Shown here: piece by piece, positions 7,194-9,958 of the stretch
How positions within the stretch are numbered: position 1 is the stretch's first letter
Layout: each line of letters opens with the position of its first letter
Origin: an uncultured Verrucomicrobiota bacterium
GTDB taxonomy: Bacteria > Verrucomicrobiota > Verrucomicrobiia > Limisphaerales > UBA1096
NCBI GenBank assembly: GCA_913050205.1
Contig: CAJXAU010000032.1
Span: 1 to 9,958, forward strand
Length of the DNA: 9,958 nt
Direction: 5' to 3'
Position numbers and translations under genes: made by a program
Notes under the pieces: model-generated
The model's input: only the letters and a program-made list of their open reading frames with translations
What the model was told of the DNA's origin: nothing
Databases searched by the model: none

Positions 7194-7207
7194 CGCTTGG
7201 CCAAGCG
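7194..7207. repeat. Full consensus palindrome, intergenic copy 2
   Basis: CGCTTGGCCAAGCG, an exact consensus copy with its centre 39 bp from copy 1. Confidence 0.92.
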
Positions 7208-7222
7208 GCAATAATCTTGCGT

Positions 7223-7235
7223 GCTTGGCCAAGCG
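7223..7235. repeat. Palindrome, intergenic copy 3
   Basis: GCTTGGCCAAGCG matches 13 of 14 consensus bases; its centre is 28 bp from copy 2 and it lies 41 bases before the permease ATG. Confidence 0.88.
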
Positions 7236-7275
7236 ACTCCAACAATGTCGCGCGTTCGCACCCGGCGAACCCGGA

Positions 7276-8367
7276 ATGAAAACCCTGCACCTTTACCTTG
7301 CTCGACAGACATTGGCCACCCTGCTGATGACGGTACTGGTGTTCACATTCGTGCTTCTGCTGGGCAATCTGCTGAAGGAGATCGCCGCGCTGATGGCTTC
7401 CGGGCAGGTTTCGCCCGGTTTTCTGTTCAAGGCGATCGGGCTGCTCGTCCCGTTCGTGCTCGTGTACTCGCTCCCGATGGGGATGCTCACCGCCACCCTG
7501 CTCGTTTTCGGGCGGTTCAGCGCCGACCAGGAACTGACCGCCGCCCGAGCCGGAGGCATCAGCCTGCTTTCCCTGACCGCACCAGTGCTGCTGATCGGGG
7601 CGCTGATGTCGGTACTTTGCGGCTGGATAAATCTGCAGGTCGGCCCGCAATGCCGTGCGGCGTACAAGACGATGATCTTCGAGTACGGCCTGGCCAAGGC
7701 CTCGGCGCTGATTCAGGAAAAGGGCTATACCGATTTTCCCGGCTACCGAGTCTATGTTGATCACGTCGATGGCAACAACCTGCATGACGTCACAATTTAT
7801 CAATACGACGAAACCCAAAATCTACGAATGCGCATGAACGCTGAGCAGGCGTCGCTCGAGGTCAACCCCGACACGCAGCAGATCATGCTCACGTTGAAAT
7901 CAGTCGATGGATTCGAATTCAGCGAGGACAAGGAACGGACGTTCGTCTACTCCAAGTACGGACCGATGACGCTTGGTAAAAAGGAAAAAATCAACACCCT
8001 CCGCTCGGCCAAGCTCAAGGAAATGAGCTTCAGCGAACTACGCCAGCGAATCGCCGAGGCTAGACAGCACGGCACCGACGCCACACCTGCCCGGGTGCAG
8101 TTGCACCAGAAAGTCGCCCTGTCATTCGCCTGCATCGGCTTCACGCTGATCGGCATCCCGCTGGCCATCCGGGGCAATCGCCGGGAAACCAACATCGGCA
8201 TCGCCTTTGCACTGGGATTAGTGGCGATCTACTACGGGCTGATCATCCTCGCCCAAGCGCTTGAGAGTTCCCCCGCCCTCGCACCGCACCTGTGGATGTG
8301 GCTGCCCAACTTTCTTTTCCAAGGCATCGGCGCGGCCCTGCTCTGGAAAATGAACCGCGGGATTTAG
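7276..8367 (+). CDS. LptF/LptG-family lipopolysaccharide export permease
   Basis: A 363-residue inner-membrane protein of the YjgP/YjgQ (LptF/LptG) family, which with LptB forms the ABC transporter that extracts LPS and feeds it to the periplasmic bridge. The family layout is clear: three N-terminal helices (about 12-34, 50-75 and 97-117), with the conserved LPMGMLTATLLVFGRFSADQE segment and the ELTAARAGGIS coupling stretch; a soluble middle domain (about 118-270), predicted to be the periplasmic beta-jellyroll; and three C-terminal helices containing LSFACIGFTLIGIPLAIR, a NIGIAFALGL stretch and LPNFLFQGIGAALLW. The ATG at 7276 gives the standard MKTLHLYLARQTL start; the longer upstream frame runs through the palindromes and is rejected. 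Whether this is LptF or LptG cannot be decided, and the partner gene is not adjacent. Its presence implies an LPS-bearing outer membrane. Confidence 0.93.
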   Translation: MKTLHLYLARQTLATLLMTVLVFTFVLLLGNLLKEIAALMASGQVSPGFLFKAIGLLVPFVLVYSLPMGMLTATLLVFGRFSADQELTAARAGGISLLSLTAPVLLIGALMSVLCGWINLQVGPQCRAAYKTMIFEYGLAKASALIQEKGYTDFPGYRVYVDHVDGNNLHDVTIYQYDETQNLRMRMNAEQASLEVNPDTQQIMLTLKSVDGFEFSEDKERTFVYSKYGPMTLGKKEKINTLRSAKLKEMSFSELRQRIAEARQHGTDATPARVQLHQKVALSFACIGFTLIGIPLAIRGNRRETNIGIAFALGLVAIYYGLIILAQALESSPALAPHLWMWLPNFLFQGIGAALLWKMNRGI

Positions 8368-8398
8368 TTTCAAGGTTCAAGTTTTCAGTTTCAAGTTT
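8367..8398. repeat. Degenerate heptamer tandem repeat (GTTTCAA)
   Basis: Starting at the last base of the permease stop codon, the sequence reads as successive 7-mers: GTTTCAA, GGTTCAA, GTTTTCA, GTTTCAA, then GTTT. It is AT-rich against its surroundings. A related inverted stretch, AATTTGAAACTT, lies at 8445-8456 and could pair with 8387-8397 at 10 of 11 positions. Confidence 0.75.
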
Positions 8399-8531
8399 AG
8401 GGACGTTTGATTACAAAAACCGGGTGTTCATCGTTGAAATTGGTAATTTGAAACTTCGCGACGGCATTGGGGGTTGCCCACGGGTCGCCAATGTCTGGAA
8501 GAACAACGCCCGGCGGATCGCATCTGTCCCC
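8368..8531. other. Intergenic region between permease and propeller genes
   Basis: This 164-bp stretch begins with the heptamer repeat and ends at the chosen start of the propeller gene. It contains an inverted relative of the heptamer at 8445-8456. No promoter boxes or terminator with a U-tract were found. The reading frame of the next gene stays open across it, so part could be coding if a non-ATG start is used. Confidence 0.5.
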
Positions 8532-9896
8532 ATGCTTATCCTCATCGCGGCGCTTGGCTTGGCCAAGGGGAACGCAGCGGATTGGCCTCATTTTCTTGGG
8601 CCAACCTCGGACGGTGTTTCCACCGAGACCGGCCTGCTCAGCGCTTGGCCAAGTGGCGGCCCCAAGGTGCTTTGGAAAAAGGAGATTGGCACCGGCTACA
8701 GCGCACCGGCCATCCGGGACGGGCGTCTGGTTTTGTTTCACCGAGTCAAGAATGAGGAGATCGTCCAAGCATTCGACGTAAAGACAGCCAAGCCGGTTTG
8801 GCAACACCGCTACCCCACCCGCTACCGTGACCCGTTTGGTTACAACAACGGCCCGCGCTGTTCGCCGTTGCTCACTGAGAAACACTGCTTCACCTACGGC
8901 GCGGAGGGCGTGCTTCACTGTCTCGACGTAAAAACCGGCAAGTCGGTTTGGCAGCGAAAAACGGCTGAGGAATTTCAGGTCCCCGAGGCTTTCTTTGGTG
9001 TTGGCGCCTCACCGGTGCTGGAGGGCGATCTGCTGATCGTAATGGTGGGTGGCCAACCAAATTCCACGATGGTCGCGTTCAACAAGAATACCGGCGAAAC
9101 GGTCTGGGAAAGCGTCGGCCAAAAAACGTGGGAAGGTAAACCAGCCATCGGCTGGCCCGGCGAACCGCTCGTGCGCTGGAACAATTTTGAAAAACTGGCC
9201 AGCTACGCCACGCCAACGCTGGCCACCGTGCACGGCAGGCGCATGCTGTTCAGCCTCACGCGGCAGGGGTTGGTCGGGATGAATCCCAAGGACGGCTCGG
9301 TTTTGTTCAGTCGCTGGTTTCGTTCACGCGTGAATGAGTCGGTGAACGCCGCCAACCCGGTGGTGTCCGGTAACCGCGTTTTCTGCTCCGCCGCCTACTA
9401 CAGCGTTGGCTCATTCCTTTTGGATGTCGGCGAGGATGGCAAATCGTTCACCGAGATCTGGAGTACGACCGAACGACGCAAGGCCAACCGGCGGCTTGAA
9501 CCGACTCTGGAGATTCACTGGACCACGCCAATCCTGCACAAGGGCCATCTCTATGCCTTCAGTGGTCGCAACGAACCGGACTCGCAATTCCGATGCGTGG
9601 AACTGGCCACCGGTAAGGTTAAGTGGAACCGGGAGGAGCGTTGGCGCGGCTATACCACCAAGCAGCCAAATGTGTATGGCCGTGGCTCCGCTGTCCTTGC
9701 GGAGGACAAGCTGTTTGTCCTCGGCGAAGGCGGCCTGTTGGGGTTGTTCGAGGCGAACCCCGCCAAGCCGGTCGAGCTTGGCCGCCATCAGGTTCCGGAG
9801 CTGAAGTACCCCTGCTGGGCTGCTCCAATCCTCTCCGACAAACGACTTTATGTTCGCAGCGAAGATCATCTCATCTGTTTCGACATCTCGAAATAG
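8532..9896 (+). CDS. Exported PQQ-like beta-propeller repeat protein
   Basis: A protein of about 454 residues whose mature part opens with DWPHFLGPTSDGVSTETGLL, a start common in planctomycete and verrucomicrobial PQQ-like/BamB-like propellers. Blade repeats are visible as VVQ-type strands ending in W: IVQAFDVKTAKPVWQHR, LHCLDVKTGKSVWQRK, MVAFNKNTGETVWES, FRCVELATGKVKWNRE and LICFDIS at the end. No catalytic or quinone-binding residues can be assigned, so a scaffold or ligand-binding role is as likely as an enzyme. MLILIAALGLAKGNAA looks like a signal peptide cleaved after AA, but it lacks the usual positive n-region; the frame is open upstream with KNNARR just before it, so a non-ATG start further left is possible. 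Two palindromes fall at the N-terminus (LGLAKG, SAWPSG). The last 47 bases overlap the proposed prepilin start. Confidence 0.85.
   Translation: MLILIAALGLAKGNAADWPHFLGPTSDGVSTETGLLSAWPSGGPKVLWKKEIGTGYSAPAIRDGRLVLFHRVKNEEIVQAFDVKTAKPVWQHRYPTRYRDPFGYNNGPRCSPLLTEKHCFTYGAEGVLHCLDVKTGKSVWQRKTAEEFQVPEAFFGVGASPVLEGDLLIVMVGGQPNSTMVAFNKNTGETVWESVGQKTWEGKPAIGWPGEPLVRWNNFEKLASYATPTLATVHGRRMLFSLTRQGLVGMNPKDGSVLFSRWFRSRVNESVNAANPVVSGNRVFCSAAYYSVGSFLLDVGEDGKSFTEIWSTTERRKANRRLEPTLEIHWTTPILHKGHLYAFSGRNEPDSQFRCVELATGKVKWNREERWRGYTTKQPNVYGRGSAVLAEDKLFVLGEGGLLGLFEANPAKPVELGRHQVPELKYPCWAAPILSDKRLYVRSEDHLICFDISK
8557..8566. repeat. Palindrome copy in the propeller signal peptide
   Basis: GCTTGGCCAA, followed by GG in place of GC. 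It is read in the LAK frame within the signal-peptide region (GLAKG). Confidence 0.75.
8642..8652. repeat. Palindrome copy near the propeller N-terminus
   Basis: CGCTTGGCCAA, with the right flank diverged to GT. It is read in the AWPS frame, giving SAWPSGGPK; related proteins commonly carry a WP pair here, so the frame used suits the protein. Confidence 0.75.
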
Positions 9897-9958
9897 CCGT
9901 CTGGCCAAGCGCTTGGCCAAGGGCTTCACGCTGATCGAGTTGCTGGTTGTGATCGCCA
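9850..9958 (+). CDS. Prepilin-type N-terminal methylation domain protein (cut by right edge)
   Basis: Only the N-terminus is present. The frame reads GFTLIELLVVIA at the right edge, the type IV prepilin/pseudopilin signature: peptidase cleavage after Gly, methylation of Phe, and Glu at position 5 of the mature protein. Upstream in frame is an ATG at 9850, giving a leader of 25 residues ending RLAKRLAKG; a TTG at 9913 or CTG at 9901 would give shorter leaders. The ATG start would overlap the propeller gene by 47 bases. The basic part of the leader is encoded by a tandem palindrome pair. Such proteins are often abundant in Verrucomicrobiota and Planctomycetota, many with a DUF1559-type or secretin-related C-terminus, but that part is outside the window. 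Confidence 0.8.
   Translation, partial: MFAAKIISSVSTSRNSRLAKRLAKGFTLIELLVVIA
9901..9920. repeat. Tandem palindrome pair in the prepilin leader
   Basis: CTGGCCAAGCGCTTGGCCAA has one core with a single mismatch (CTGGCCAA) and one exact core, 12 bp apart, the same spacing as the pair at 2174-2195. It is read as LAKRLAK directly before the prepilin cleavage glycine. Confidence 0.88.

Larger units (their letters stand above)
7112..7275. promoter_or_regulatory. Divergent intergenic region with three palindromes
   Basis: This 164-bp gap lies between the divergent starts of the FG-GAP gene and the LptF/LptG gene and must contain both promoters. Three palindromes centred near 7161, 7200 and 7228 take up its middle. 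No clear promoter boxes or ribosome binding sites could be assigned. Confidence 0.6.

Noticed and set aside
2174..7235. Mobile element or insertion-sequence ends as an explanation for the palindromes.
   Set aside because: No transposase, target-site duplications or conserved sequence between copies was found; a miniature element made of the palindrome alone cannot be excluded.
7069..7275. Upstream extension of the permease frame, and likewise the extension of the FG-GAP frame to 7312.
   Set aside because: Both run through the palindromes and into the opposite gene; family-typical N-termini begin at 7276 and 7111.
7108..7818. A 236-codon minus-strand open frame overlapping the permease gene.
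   Set aside because: It is antisense to a clear LptF/LptG gene and overlaps the FG-GAP start; the product is glutamine/arginine-rich without domains.
8253..8263. CCAAGCGCTTG in the permease gene as another repeat copy.
   Set aside because: It matches only the junction between two tandem units and lacks the GGCC core, so it may be chance.
2174..9920. CRISPR array as an explanation for the repeated palindrome.
   Set aside because: Copies are short, perfectly palindromic, irregularly spaced over kilobases and often inside genes; there are no uniform spacers and no cas genes.

Overview
The window is gene-dense, GC-rich bacterial DNA that fits the PVC group (Verrucomicrobiota or Planctomycetota), probably a free-living member. 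The clues are an FG-GAP/ASPIC-UnbV protein, a PQQ-type beta-propeller opening with a DWPHFLGP..DGVS motif, a prepilin with an FTLIELLVVIA end, a GH88-type hydrolase, an LptF/LptG permease (so an LPS outer membrane), and no convincing Shine-Dalgarno sequence before any start. The phylum is an inference; no rRNA or tRNA gene was found.

Layout. Minus strand, 1-2125: an SDR oxidoreductase followed, one base after its stop, by a GH88-like unsaturated glucuronyl hydrolase that runs off the left edge; together they look like a uronide-handling pair. Plus strand, 2282-5219: a tight three-gene operon of a CcsA/HemX-type membrane protein, hemA (glutamyl-tRNA reductase) and hemC (hydroxymethylbilane synthase), the start of C5-pathway tetrapyrrole synthesis. 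Minus strand, 5222-7111: a membrane-anchored FG-GAP/ASPIC-UnbV protein convergent with hemC, with 2 bp between the stops. Plus strand, 7276-8367: an LptF/LptG-family permease. Plus strand, 8532-9896: an exported PQQ-like beta-propeller protein. At the right edge is the start of a prepilin-like protein (from about 9850). No gene-free stretch exceeds about 165 bp.

The most striking signal is not a gene. A palindrome with consensus CGCTTGGCCAAGCG is scattered through the window: the core TTGGCCAA occurs 14 times exactly, against about 0.15 expected for any fixed 8-mer under equal base use. Copies cluster in the two divergent intergenic regions (three each) and in the prepilin leader. Others lie inside hemA, hemC and the propeller gene, where they are read in all three frames as LGQA, RLAK or AWPS. 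Neighbouring units can join with a 12-bp period, which preserves the reading frame. This resembles the HIP1 palindrome of cyanobacteria in behaviour but not in sequence. A second, unrelated repeat is a degenerate heptamer run (GTTTCAA) just after the LptF/LptG gene.
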